DNA from: Candidatus Glassiibacteriota bacterium
GTDB lineage: Bacteria; Gemmatimonadota; Glassbacteria; GWA2-58-10
Assembly: GCA_016934095.1 (NCBI GenBank)
Contig: JAFGTO010000468.1
Location: 1 to 6,465 of the forward strand
Direction: 5' to 3'
Length of the DNA: 6,465 bases
Below, piece after piece: positions 1 to 6,431 of this stretch. The notes under the pieces are model-generated. The model saw only the letters and a list, made by a program, of their open reading frames with translations. It had not been told where the DNA came from and made no database searches. How positions within the stretch are numbered: the first letter of the stretch is position 1; each line of letters begins with the position of its first letter. The position numbers were made by a program, and so were the translations under genes.

Positions 1-3
1 TGA

Positions 4-93
4 CAGTATGTTTTCGGCCGGCCGGAGATTGCTGTCCAGGGCCGCTGGGATGGCCCGCGGAAACCGATGGTGTTTGAGGAAGAGAGCAGTTAA
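4..93 (+). other. coding-like stretch with no start codon, possible remnant of an upstream gene
   Basis: Frame 1 is open from position 4 to a TAA at 91-93 and reads like a protein C-terminus (QYVFGRPEIAVQGRW, later PMVFEEESS, then stop). The only ATG in frame is at 67, far too late, and the first three bases of the window are an in-frame TGA. If this was once coding, it is broken by that stop or by a frameshift near the window edge. A second frame is open from 8 to 154 but overlaps the start of rfbF and reads as low-complexity basic sequence. I do not recognise a family. It may be chance. Confidence 0.2.
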
Positions 94-101
94 ATTAGAA
101 T
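74..101 (+). promoter_or_regulatory. weak sigma70-like promoter candidate before rfbF
   Basis: TTGAGG (74-79) and TAGAAT (96-101) are separated by 16 bases and sit in a small AT-rich island (about 90-105) within otherwise GC-rich DNA, about 20 bases before the rfbF ribosome binding site. Each hexamer matches the consensus at 4 or 5 of 6 positions. This is a consensus match only. The cluster may instead be transcribed from further upstream, outside the window. Confidence 0.22.
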
Positions 102-112
102 TGAACGCTGCC

Positions 113-119
113 GAGGAGG
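113..119 (+). promoter_or_regulatory. strong ribosome binding site fixing the rfbF start
   Basis: GAGGAGG ends 4 bases before the ATG at 124. It supports that ATG as the start, even though it gives the protein about 14 residues more at the N-terminus than family members that begin almost directly at the nucleotide-binding strand. The next in-frame candidate, GTG at 172, has no comparable site. Confidence 0.7.
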
Positions 120-123
120 AGCC

Positions 124-948
124 ATGTCAGGAAACAGCGGTTCTGCCGGTGTAACGCCCCGGGTACCCGTAGTGATCTTATGCGGCGGACTGGGCTCACG
201 CATCCGCGAGGTGAGCGAGACCCTGCCCAAACCGATGAACCTGATCGGCGGCAAACCCATCCTCTGGCATATCATGAAGATCTATTCAGCGTACGGCTTC
301 CATGACTTTATCCTCTGTCTCGGATATAAAGGCTGGCTGATCAAAGAGTTCTTCCTCAACTACCGCACCATGATCTCGGACTTTACCATTACCCTGGGCA
401 GGCACGGTAACCTGGAGTTCCGGGACCACCTCGAGGAGGCATCCTGGAAAGCGACCCTGACGGACACGGGAGAGGACACGATGACCGGCGGCCGCTTGCT
501 CAAGGTAAAAAAATACCTCGAAGGGTGCGAGCATTTCTTTCTGACCTATGGAGATGGATTGGCCGATATCGATATCGGCGACCTGCTGCGCACCCACCTG
601 GAATCCGGGCTGGTTGGCACAATAACTGCAGTGAGAGTAGCGGGCAGGTTCGGGGAGCTCGAGATCGCCGACGGCAGGGTCATGCAGTTCTCCGAGAAGC
701 CTGCTCTCAGCAGCAGCAGGGTGAGCGGCGGTTTCATGGTTTTCGATTCCAGGCGCATCTGGGATTATCTCGATGACAGGGAAGACCTGGTGCTGGAAGA
801 GGAGCCGCTCGCGAGGATGGTGGCAGACAGGCAGCTCGGGGTGTACGGGCATGACGGTTTCTGGCAGTGCATGGACACACCCCGCGAATATAACCTTCTG
901 AATACAATCTGGGAAAGCGGAAAGCCCCCCTGGAAAGTCTGGGATTAG
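124..948 (+). CDS. rfbF: glucose-1-phosphate cytidylyltransferase
   Basis: It transfers CMP from CTP to alpha-D-glucose 1-phosphate, giving CDP-glucose and pyrophosphate, the first committed step to CDP-3,6-dideoxyhexoses (also called DdhA). It is a cytosolic, Mg-dependent nucleotidyltransferase. The 274 residues are slightly longer than the usual ~257. Visible motifs: the nucleotide-binding loop GGLGSR at 21-26 (family usually GGLGTR), KPM at 36-38, the cytidylyltransferase-type GGKPILWHIMKIYS block after it, TGEDTMTGG before the middle of the protein, YGDG at 142-145 (metal-binding Asp144), EKP at 191-193, GGF at 202-204, EEEPL at 225-229 and FWQCMDT at 246-252. The FWQCMDT motif and the EEEPL block separate it from the glucose-1-P thymidylyl- and uridylyltransferases. 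The N-terminal ~14 residues are Ser/Gly-rich and unconserved in character. It is first in the cluster, 28 bases before rfbG. The assignment is firm. Confidence 0.95.
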   Translation: MSGNSGSAGVTPRVPVVILCGGLGSRIREVSETLPKPMNLIGGKPILWHIMKIYSAYGFHDFILCLGYKGWLIKEFFLNYRTMISDFTITLGRHGNLEFRDHLEEASWKATLTDTGEDTMTGGRLLKVKKYLEGCEHFFLTYGDGLADIDIGDLLRTHLESGLVGTITAVRVAGRFGELEIADGRVMQFSEKPALSSSRVSGGFMVFDSRRIWDYLDDREDLVLEEEPLARMVADRQLGVYGHDGFWQCMDTPREYNLLNTIWESGKPPWKVWD

Positions 949-976
949 CCCGGAGGGGCCATCGCCCTGGGAAAGC

Positions 977-2074
977 ATGCCGGACAGCGGATCAGAAAAG
1001 AAACTGAAAGAGACATATTCCGGCCGCCGGGTCATGGTTACCGGCCATACCGGCTTCAAAGGCTCCTGGCTGAGCTTGTGGCTCTCCTCGCTGGGGGCAT
1101 CTGTTACGGGATTCGCTCTTGATCCGCCCACCTCGCCCTCTCTGTTCGAGTTGGCGGGAGTCGGGGAGCTGCTGGAGGATCTGCGCGGGGACATCAGGGA
1201 CTACGGTTTCCTTGCCGGAGAAATCACCAGGACTCAGCCCGAAATAATTTTTCACCTGGCGGCCCAGCCCCTGGTCCTTCAGTCTTACGAAGAGCCGAAA
1301 GAGACCTTCGAGGTCAATGTCGGGGGGACGGTCAACCTGCTGGAAGCGGCCCGCAACAATCCAGCGGTCAGGGCCGTAGTCGTGGTCACCAGCGACAAGT
1401 GTTACAGTAACCCGGACACCGGACACCTGTTCCGTGAGACAGACCCGCTGGGCGGCAGCGACCCTTACAGCGCTTCCAAAGCGGCCGCGGAGCTGGTTTG
1501 TTCCGCCTACCAGCAGTCGTTCTTCAATTCCCGGAAAACAGGCCTGGCCACCGCCCGCTCCGGCAACGTGATCGGCGGGGGAGACTGGGCCAGGGACCGC
1601 CTGGTCCCCGATACCATCCGCTGCCTCGACTCGGGCGAGCCTGTCCCGGTAAGGCACCCCGCTTCCATCCGACCCTGGCAGCATGTCCTGGAGCCGACTT
1701 ACGGGTATCTCTTGCTGGGACAGCACCTGCTGGATGAGGGCTTCCGGGACGGCGGCTGCAGTTATGCGGATGCCTGGAATTTCGGCCCGGCCGAAGATTC
1801 CGGCCTGAGTGCAGGGGAGCTGGTCGGGAAGTTGATCGCGGATTACGGGAGCGGCTCCTGGCAGGATGTGTCCGGCCGGGAAGGTGCGGCGCCCCATGAA
1901 GCCGGGATGCTGCTTATCTCCAGCGATAAAGCCTGCCGGCGGCTTGGCTGGAAACCCCGCTGGGGCCTGGCCGAGACTGTGGGCAGGACAATTGACTGGT
2001 ACAGGCGCTGCAAGGCGGGAGAAGACCCGTACCGTCTGAGTATGAGAGATATCGAGGCTTACCTGGAGAGCTGA
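977..2074 (+). CDS. rfbG: CDP-glucose 4,6-dehydratase
   Basis: It converts CDP-D-glucose to CDP-4-keto-6-deoxy-D-glucose by an NAD-dependent internal oxidation-reduction, step two of the pathway (also called DdhB). It is an extended short-chain dehydrogenase/reductase of 365 residues, close to the family norm of about 357. The Rossmann glycine motif is GHTGFKG at 23-29, followed by SWL as in this family. HLAAQP lies at 93-98, TSDKCY at 138-143, the catalytic YxxxK pair is Tyr164/Lys168 (YSASK), NVIGGGDW spans 197-204 and RPWQHV 232-237. The last three blocks are characteristic of CDP-glucose dehydratases rather than the dTDP-glucose enzymes. The C-terminus has the usual GWKPRW and a final helix. 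The ATG at 977 has only a weak upstream GGGAAAG (969-975). A better GGAGG (952-956) lies too far away. The next in-frame ATG, at 1034, would cut into the first beta strand, so 977 is preferred. Confidence 0.95.
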   Translation: MPDSGSEKKLKETYSGRRVMVTGHTGFKGSWLSLWLSSLGASVTGFALDPPTSPSLFELAGVGELLEDLRGDIRDYGFLAGEITRTQPEIIFHLAAQPLVLQSYEEPKETFEVNVGGTVNLLEAARNNPAVRAVVVVTSDKCYSNPDTGHLFRETDPLGGSDPYSASKAAAELVCSAYQQSFFNSRKTGLATARSGNVIGGGDWARDRLVPDTIRCLDSGEPVPVRHPASIRPWQHVLEPTYGYLLLGQHLLDEGFRDGGCSYADAWNFGPAEDSGLSAGELVGKLIADYGSGSWQDVSGREGAAPHEAGMLLISSDKACRRLGWKPRWGLAETVGRTIDWYRRCKAGEDPYRLSMRDIEAYLES

Positions 2075-2076
2075 TG
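2065..2076 (+). promoter_or_regulatory. rfbG-rfbH stop/start overlap with internal ribosome binding site
   Basis: The rfbG stop TGA (2072-2074) shares its A with the rfbH ATG (2074-2076). GGAGAG (2065-2070), inside the last rfbG codons, is a suitably spaced ribosome binding site. This points to translational coupling and balanced production of the two consecutive enzymes. Confidence 0.7.
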
Positions 2077-3387
2077 GAGGATAAAGAAAAACGGTTGCGG
2101 GAAAAGATCCTGGGGCTGGTCCGGGAATATTACGCCTTTCATGCTGCGGCCGGGGAGTTCGTTCCGCAGCGGACCCGCATACCCTATGGGGGCAGGGTTT
2201 ACGATGGTGAGGAACTGGCCGCCCTGGTGGATTCCAGCCTGGACTTCTGGCTGACCCTGGGGGAAAGGGGCCGGGAGTTTTCCGGGCGGCTGGCAAAATA
2301 TCTCGGCCGCGATCACTGCCTGCTGGTCAATTCCGGCTCCTCGGCAAACCTGCTGGCTTTCGCCGCCTTATGCAGCCCGACTCTCGACAACCCGATAAAG
2401 CCCGGCGACGAGGTGATAACCGTTGCCGCGGGTTTCCCCACCACGGTCAACCCGGTCATCCAGTACGGCTGCGTGCCGGTTTTCGTCGATATCGACCCGC
2501 ACACCTTGAATGTCGATGCCAGCCTGCTCGAGCCCGCCCTGAGCAGCAAGACCCGGGCGGTAATGATCGCCCACATGGCCGGGAACCCTTTCGAGGTCGA
2601 GAGTGTCCTGAGCTTCGTGGAAAAACACGGGCTTTACCTGGTCGAGGACAACTGCGATGCCCTCGGCAGCCGCTACCAGGGCCGCTTGACCGGGTCTTTC
2701 GGACACCTGGCCACACAGAGCTTTTATGCTTCCCACCATATAACCATGGGCAGCGGCGGCGCGGTGCTTACCGACAATCCGGAGCTGCACAGGATCCTTG
2801 TAAGTCTCAGGGACTGGGGCCGGGACTGTTTCTGCGGTCCCGGGGAAGACAACAGGTGCGGCAAGCGTTTTTCCGGCCGGCACGGCAGCTTGCCCGCAGG
2901 GTTCGACCATAAATATGTCTACAGCCAACTGGGCTACAACCTGCAGCCGCTTGACCTGCAGGCGGCCATAGGCCTGGTGCAGATGGATAAGCTGGAGTCT
3001 TTCATCAAAATCCGCCGCGAGAACCATCAGGTTCTCGGCGAGGCCGCCTCCCTGGTCCCCTGGCTGCGGGTCCAGCAGGCGACACCCCGGTCGGAGCCGA
3101 GCTGGTTCGGGCTGGTGCTCACCCTGGCCGGGGATGCGCCCGTGGACAGGAGGTGCGTGCTCGAATACCTCGAGGAGAAAAACATCCAGACCCGGCTGGT
3201 TTTCGCCGGCAACATCATCCGTCAGCCGGCCTACCGGGGAGTGAAATACCGGGTCGCCGGCAAGCTGACCAATACGGACCTGGTCATGGAGCGTACCTTT
3301 TTTATCGGAGTTTATCCGGGCATAGACCGGGCCCGCCGGGATTACATGGCAGTAGTGCTGAGCGGGCTGAAAAACTTGTCTTGCTGA
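2074..3387 (+). CDS. rfbH: CDP-4-keto-6-deoxy-D-glucose 3-dehydrase (E1)
   Basis: It removes the C3 hydroxyl from CDP-4-keto-6-deoxyglucose using pyridoxamine phosphate and a [2Fe-2S] cluster (also called DdhC or E1). It is a 437-residue member of the DegT/DnrJ/EryC1/StrS aminotransferase fold, normal length for the family. Two signs make the call specific. First, the Schiff-base Lys is replaced by His: SFYASHHITMG with His221 in the position of E1 His220, so the enzyme cannot be a normal transaminase. Second, the cluster ligands Cys194, Cys252, Cys254 and Cys262 have exactly the C-X57-C-X1-C-X7-C spacing known for E1. VEDNCDALG at 190-198 supplies the likely cofactor-binding Asp192. NSGSSANLL nearer the N-terminus is the phosphate-binding region. 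Turnover requires an NADH-dependent iron-sulfur flavoprotein reductase (DdhD/E3), which is not present here. The start is fixed by the 1-base overlap with rfbG. Confidence 0.96.
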   Translation: MEDKEKRLREKILGLVREYYAFHAAAGEFVPQRTRIPYGGRVYDGEELAALVDSSLDFWLTLGERGREFSGRLAKYLGRDHCLLVNSGSSANLLAFAALCSPTLDNPIKPGDEVITVAAGFPTTVNPVIQYGCVPVFVDIDPHTLNVDASLLEPALSSKTRAVMIAHMAGNPFEVESVLSFVEKHGLYLVEDNCDALGSRYQGRLTGSFGHLATQSFYASHHITMGSGGAVLTDNPELHRILVSLRDWGRDCFCGPGEDNRCGKRFSGRHGSLPAGFDHKYVYSQLGYNLQPLDLQAAIGLVQMDKLESFIKIRRENHQVLGEAASLVPWLRVQQATPRSEPSWFGLVLTLAGDAPVDRRCVLEYLEEKNIQTRLVFAGNIIRQPAYRGVKYRVAGKLTNTDLVMERTFFIGVYPGIDRARRDYMAVVLSGLKNLSC

Positions 3388-3429
3388 GAAGCATACAGAA
3401 CCAGTCTTTGCAGACCTGAGGCGTATTAA

Positions 3430-4407
3430 ATGGACTATTCCAGCAAAGAACGCGACCTTATCTCCATCGTGATGCCCGCAATGAACGAGGAAAAGAATTT
3501 ACCCCTCTGCCACGAGAAGGTCTCCGGGGTGATGGCCCCGCTCGACTGCGATTACGAAGTCCTGGTGATCGACAACGATTCCACAGACCAGACTCGCCGG
3601 GTCTGTGAAGAGATCTGCGCAGGCGACCCGCACTGGTCTTATATCAAGCTCAGCCGCAATTTTACCGCCGAGCATTCAATTGCCGCGGGCCTGCGTTACG
3701 CACGGGGTGATGCGGTAATCATACTGCTCAGCGACCTGCAGGAACCCCCGGAGCTGATCCCGGAATTCATCGCCAGGTGGCGGGAGGGCTATGCCATCGT
3801 TTACGGCATCCATACCGCGCGGCCGGGTGAATCCCTGGGCAGAAGGCTTTTCGCCTCCCTCTATTACAGGCTGATCAACCTGTTGTCGGATATCCCCCTG
3901 CCCGAGCACGTGGCCGATTTCCGCCTGATGGACAGGAAAGTGGTTAACGCAGTTAACCGCCTCGGCGAGAGGAACCGTTACCTGCGCGGCCTCAGCCAGT
4001 GGCTGGGGTTCAACAGGTGCGGGGTCAAGTACAGCAGGTCCGCCCGGGAGTCAGGGCAAAGCAAGACCTCGGTTATCTTTCTGCTGGCTTATGCGCTGCG
4101 CGCCATCAGTATTTTCTCCAACAAGCCACTGCGCTTTTTCCTGTTCGGCGGTTTTTTCATTATGTCCATTACTGTAGTGCTGGCCGCCTTTTATTTTTTC
4201 CTTTATCTTTTCATCGGCTCCAGAGCTCCGGGCATCCTCACGGTGGTCCTGCTGCTGCTGGCCAACCTGGGACTGACCGCGCTCGGCATCGGCGTGCTGG
4301 GAGAATATATCAGCAATATCTACACTGAGACCAAGCAGCGACCGCTCTGGATCGTCGAGGATACTATCAATCGTGATATTCCGGAAGAGCACAGGTATGG
4401 TGATTAG
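3430..4407 (+). CDS. membrane-anchored family 2 glycosyltransferase, GtrB/dolichyl-phosphate-sugar synthase type
   Basis: The 325 residues comprise an N-terminal GT-A catalytic domain (about 10-230) and two hydrophobic segments (about 235-260 and 266-290), ending in a cytosolic tail after LGEYISNIYTETK. This is the standard layout and length of bacterial GtrB and related polyprenyl-phosphate glycosyltransferases. Visible motifs: SIVMPAMNEEKNL at the start, an acidic nucleotide-binding motif DNDSTD at 48-53 (family usually DDGSTD), SRNF with the following AAGLRYARGD, and DLQEPPE at 102-108 (usually DLQDPPE). Members move a sugar from a nucleotide donor to undecaprenyl phosphate on the inner face of the membrane for later use outside. 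The donor cannot be read from sequence. Its position between rfbH and the thiamine enzyme suggests a dideoxysugar or another sugar of the same glycan. GAGG at 3418-3421 lies 8 bases before the ATG. Direct glycosyl transfer to a lipid-linked glycan is the main alternative. Confidence 0.88.
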   Translation: MDYSSKERDLISIVMPAMNEEKNLPLCHEKVSGVMAPLDCDYEVLVIDNDSTDQTRRVCEEICAGDPHWSYIKLSRNFTAEHSIAAGLRYARGDAVIILLSDLQEPPELIPEFIARWREGYAIVYGIHTARPGESLGRRLFASLYYRLINLLSDIPLPEHVADFRLMDRKVVNAVNRLGERNRYLRGLSQWLGFNRCGVKYSRSARESGQSKTSVIFLLAYALRAISIFSNKPLRFFLFGGFFIMSITVVLAAFYFFLYLFIGSRAPGILTVVLLLLANLGLTALGIGVLGEYISNIYTETKQRPLWIVEDTINRDIPEEHRYGD

Positions 4408-4463
4408 CGGCTGTCGATCAACAGCGGGATGGGTTTCCGGAAGATCTAGCGGCCTGTGGCGGA

Positions 4464-4468
4464 AAGGA
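4464..4468 (+). promoter_or_regulatory. ribosome binding site of the thiamine-diphosphate enzyme gene
   Basis: AAGGA ends 8 bases before the ATG at 4477, optimal spacing. The protein then begins directly with the MKACDFIVRYL helix typical of the N-terminus of acetolactate synthase-like proteins, so the start is well supported. Confidence 0.65.
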
Positions 4469-4476
4469 CGTAAATT

Positions 4477-6219
4477 ATGAAGGCCTGCGATTTTATCGTG
4501 CGTTACCTGGCTGAAACAGCCGGGATGAAACACGTTTTTACCTATGCCGGCGGCACCAACGCCATGTTGATGGACTCGATGGTCCGGCATGGAGGCATCC
4601 GCATAATTCCGGTGCGCCACGAACAAAATGCCGCCCTTGCCGCCGATGGGTACGCCAGGGTCAAGGGGGATTTCGGTTTCGCCATGGCGATGAGCGGCCC
4701 CGGGGCCACCAACCTGATGACCGGGATAGTCCAGTCTTACTTCGACTCCTCCCCGGTTTTTTTCCTCACCGGCAACGTCACCACCGGGACCTATAAATAC
4801 GACAGGCCCCTGCGCCAGCTCGGCTACCAGGAGACCGACATAGTCTCCCTGGTGAAACCGGTAACCAAAGGGGCCTATTTCGTGGACTCGATCGGCAGGG
4901 TGCCGCTGGTCTTGCGGTCCGCTCTCAGGCAGGTGGTCTCGGGACGGAAGGGTCCTGTCCTGTATGATGTCCCCTTCGACATCCAGAAACTGGAAGTCGA
5001 TGAGAAGAACCTGGAGGTCTCTTTCGGCCTGCCTGGCGGCACGGTACTCCCGGCCGGGGAGCGGGAACGATTTTTTTCCCTGCTGGAGGATTCGCGGCGG
5101 CCGGTGATCCTGGCGGGTGGCGGGGTGCAGCTTTCGGGGGCCACTGACGGGCTGGCCGGTTTCGCCCGCAAATTCAAGCTGCCGGTGGTCTCCAGCCTGC
5201 TGGGAAGGGATGCCTTTCCCAACGATGATCCGCTGTATGCCGGGTACATAGGGGTATACGGCAATAGGCACGCAAACCTGGTGCTCGACAGGGCGGACCT
5301 GGTGATCGCCCTGGGGAGCCGGATCGATTCGCGCCAGACCGCGGAAGTCAGGGAATTTACCCGGAACAAGAAGATTATCCATGTCGATATCGATCCCCAG
5401 GTGATCGGCAGCACTGTCGAGCCCGACCTCGGGATAAACATGGACCTGAAAGATTTTTTCAGGGACCTCGACCCGGGCGCGGAAGGGCCCTTGGAGGGCT
5501 GGAAGCCCCGAGACTCCTGGCTGGACGTGATCGGCCAGCTTAAAGAGCTCCTGAGCGGCGACACCGAGGAAGACGAGGGTGGGCTGAACCCCAAGAAGTT
5601 CCTGCGCAAGCTGTCGCTGGCCCAGCCCCGGGGCACGGTATACACGGTGGATATCGGCAGCCACCAGATGTGGTCGGCGCAGTGCTGCGTGCTCAAGCAG
5701 GGCGACCGCTTCCTCGCCTCGGGCGGGCTGGGGACCATGGGATACGCCATCCCCTCGGCGATCGGGGCACATTTCGCCGATCCCGGCAGGCCCGTGGTGG
5801 CCATAGTCGGCGACGGCGGGTTCCAGATGTCCATACCCGAGCTGTCAACCATCGCAGAGTTCGATGTCCCGGTCAAGATAGTGGTGATGAACAACCGGAT
5901 GCTGGGCTTGATGAAGAACTTCCAGGATGAGAACTTCGGGGGTGTTTATCCTGCCACGGTGGATGGTTATGCTGTGCCCGACGTCTGCGGGATAGCCCGG
6001 GTATACGGCTTGCCAGGGCGCGTCTTGTCCGCTGACGAGGAGACCGATGACGCGCTCGGGTGGCTCGCCGCACAGAAGGGTAAGGCGGTACTGGAGGTCA
6101 AAGTCCCCCGGGCGTGGGGCCCTTACCCTAAAGTCGTTCGAGGATGCGGGCTTGCGAAACAGCACCCCGCACTTTCAGACTCCCTGGAAAGAAAAGTCCG
6201 CAAGGTACTGGAGACCTAG
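4477..6219 (+). CDS. thiamine-diphosphate enzyme, acetolactate synthase-like, probable YerE-type sugar-branching enzyme
   Basis: The 580 residues have the three-domain acetolactate synthase architecture: an N-terminal pyrimidine-binding domain (about 1-165), a central domain (about 190-325, with VDIDPQVIG near its end) and a C-terminal diphosphate-binding domain (about 375-530). The catalytic Glu49 lies in VRHEQNAA. SGPGATNL is at 73-80, IGSHQMW at 393-399, GGLGTMG at 416-422, and the cofactor/metal motif runs from GDG at 445-447 to NN at 472-473. The length and central domain suggest FAD binding, as in the family, but that is not proven. Phe482 occupies the place of the Trp that gives acetohydroxyacid synthases their 2-ketobutyrate preference (Arabidopsis Trp574, in QWEDRFY), and TGNV at 98-101 replaces the usual TGQV. 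No regulatory small subunit gene follows. Beside rfbFGH, the best reading is a homologue of Yersinia YerE, which decarboxylates pyruvate and adds the two-carbon unit to C4 of CDP-3,6-dideoxy-4-keto-glucose. Ordinary acetolactate synthase is the alternative. The family is firm; the substrate is inferred. Confidence 0.85.
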   Translation: MKACDFIVRYLAETAGMKHVFTYAGGTNAMLMDSMVRHGGIRIIPVRHEQNAALAADGYARVKGDFGFAMAMSGPGATNLMTGIVQSYFDSSPVFFLTGNVTTGTYKYDRPLRQLGYQETDIVSLVKPVTKGAYFVDSIGRVPLVLRSALRQVVSGRKGPVLYDVPFDIQKLEVDEKNLEVSFGLPGGTVLPAGERERFFSLLEDSRRPVILAGGGVQLSGATDGLAGFARKFKLPVVSSLLGRDAFPNDDPLYAGYIGVYGNRHANLVLDRADLVIALGSRIDSRQTAEVREFTRNKKIIHVDIDPQVIGSTVEPDLGINMDLKDFFRDLDPGAEGPLEGWKPRDSWLDVIGQLKELLSGDTEEDEGGLNPKKFLRKLSLAQPRGTVYTVDIGSHQMWSAQCCVLKQGDRFLASGGLGTMGYAIPSAIGAHFADPGRPVVAIVGDGGFQMSIPELSTIAEFDVPVKIVVMNNRMLGLMKNFQDENFGGVYPATVDGYAVPDVCGIARVYGLPGRVLSADEETDDALGWLAAQKGKAVLEVKVPRAWGPYPKVVRGCGLAKQHPALSDSLERKVRKVLET

Positions 6220-6430
6220 CCGGGCAAATAAAAAGGTGGCATTAACCCGGATTATTCACGAAGCTTGATTTGTCCGAGAGCAAGGAAGCGGCGGTGAAGC
6301 TGTACTGTCGTACCGCGAACCGCAGATGACGCAGCCAGTCGGGCAAAGCAGGCGAGCCGAAGGTAAAAATATCGCCGTGCAGTGTAACACGAGCCAATGA
6401 GAGAAAAACATATCCCGGGGATTAAATTTA
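6220..6430. other. 3' intergenic region, no convincing gene; possible repeat or mobile-element edge
   Basis: No substantial open frame or recognised RNA is visible. The longest candidate is a 51-codon minus-strand frame (6411 down to 6256) rich in Cys, Ser and Pro with no ribosome binding site that I can see; I do not call it. CCGGG (6220-6224) and CCCGG (6246-6250) could pair but are not followed by a T-run, so no terminator is called. The block 6241-6395 is compositionally mixed and ends abruptly in AT-rich DNA. It has the feel of an interspersed non-coding repeat, but only a genome comparison could show that. Confidence 0.3.
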
Positions 6431-6431
6431 C

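Noticed and set aside
562..579. Perfect 18-base palindrome GCCGATATCGATATCGGC
   Set aside because: It lies inside rfbF and encodes Ala-Asp-Ile-Asp-Ile-Gly of the conserved segment after YGDG, so protein constraint and codon choice explain it.
708..720. CAGCAGCAGCAG run in rfbF
   Set aside because: It encodes a short Ser stretch in a surface loop between EKP and GGF. It is too short to be called a repeat element.
992..2296. Long minus-strand open frame (434 codons) opposite rfbG and the start of rfbH
   Set aside because: It lies antisense to a firmly identified dehydratase, has no family signature and is compositionally typical of a shadow frame.
4248..4260. CTG triplet run in the glycosyltransferase gene
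   Set aside because: It encodes Leu residues of the second membrane segment, and codon preference explains it.
4410..4425. Hairpin GCTGT-CGATCA-ACAGC just after the glycosyltransferase stop
   Set aside because: The stem is only 5 base pairs and no T-run follows, so it is not an intrinsic terminator. It is too weak to call as a regulatory RNA.
4051..5772. Long minus-strand open frame (573 codons) opposite the glycosyltransferase and thiamine-enzyme genes
   Set aside because: It is a mirror of GC-rich codon use in the real genes, with no recognisable domain, rich in Pro/Arg/His/Gln, and it spans two well-supported genes.
6220..6250. CCGGG/CCCGG pair after the last gene as a terminator
   Set aside because: A 5-base stem with a 21-base loop and no T-run on the + strand does not make a credible intrinsic terminator.
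6256..6411. 51-codon minus-strand frame in the 3' intergenic region
   Set aside because: It has no ribosome binding site that I can see, unusual Cys/Ser/Pro-rich composition and no recognised family; it is more likely non-coding.
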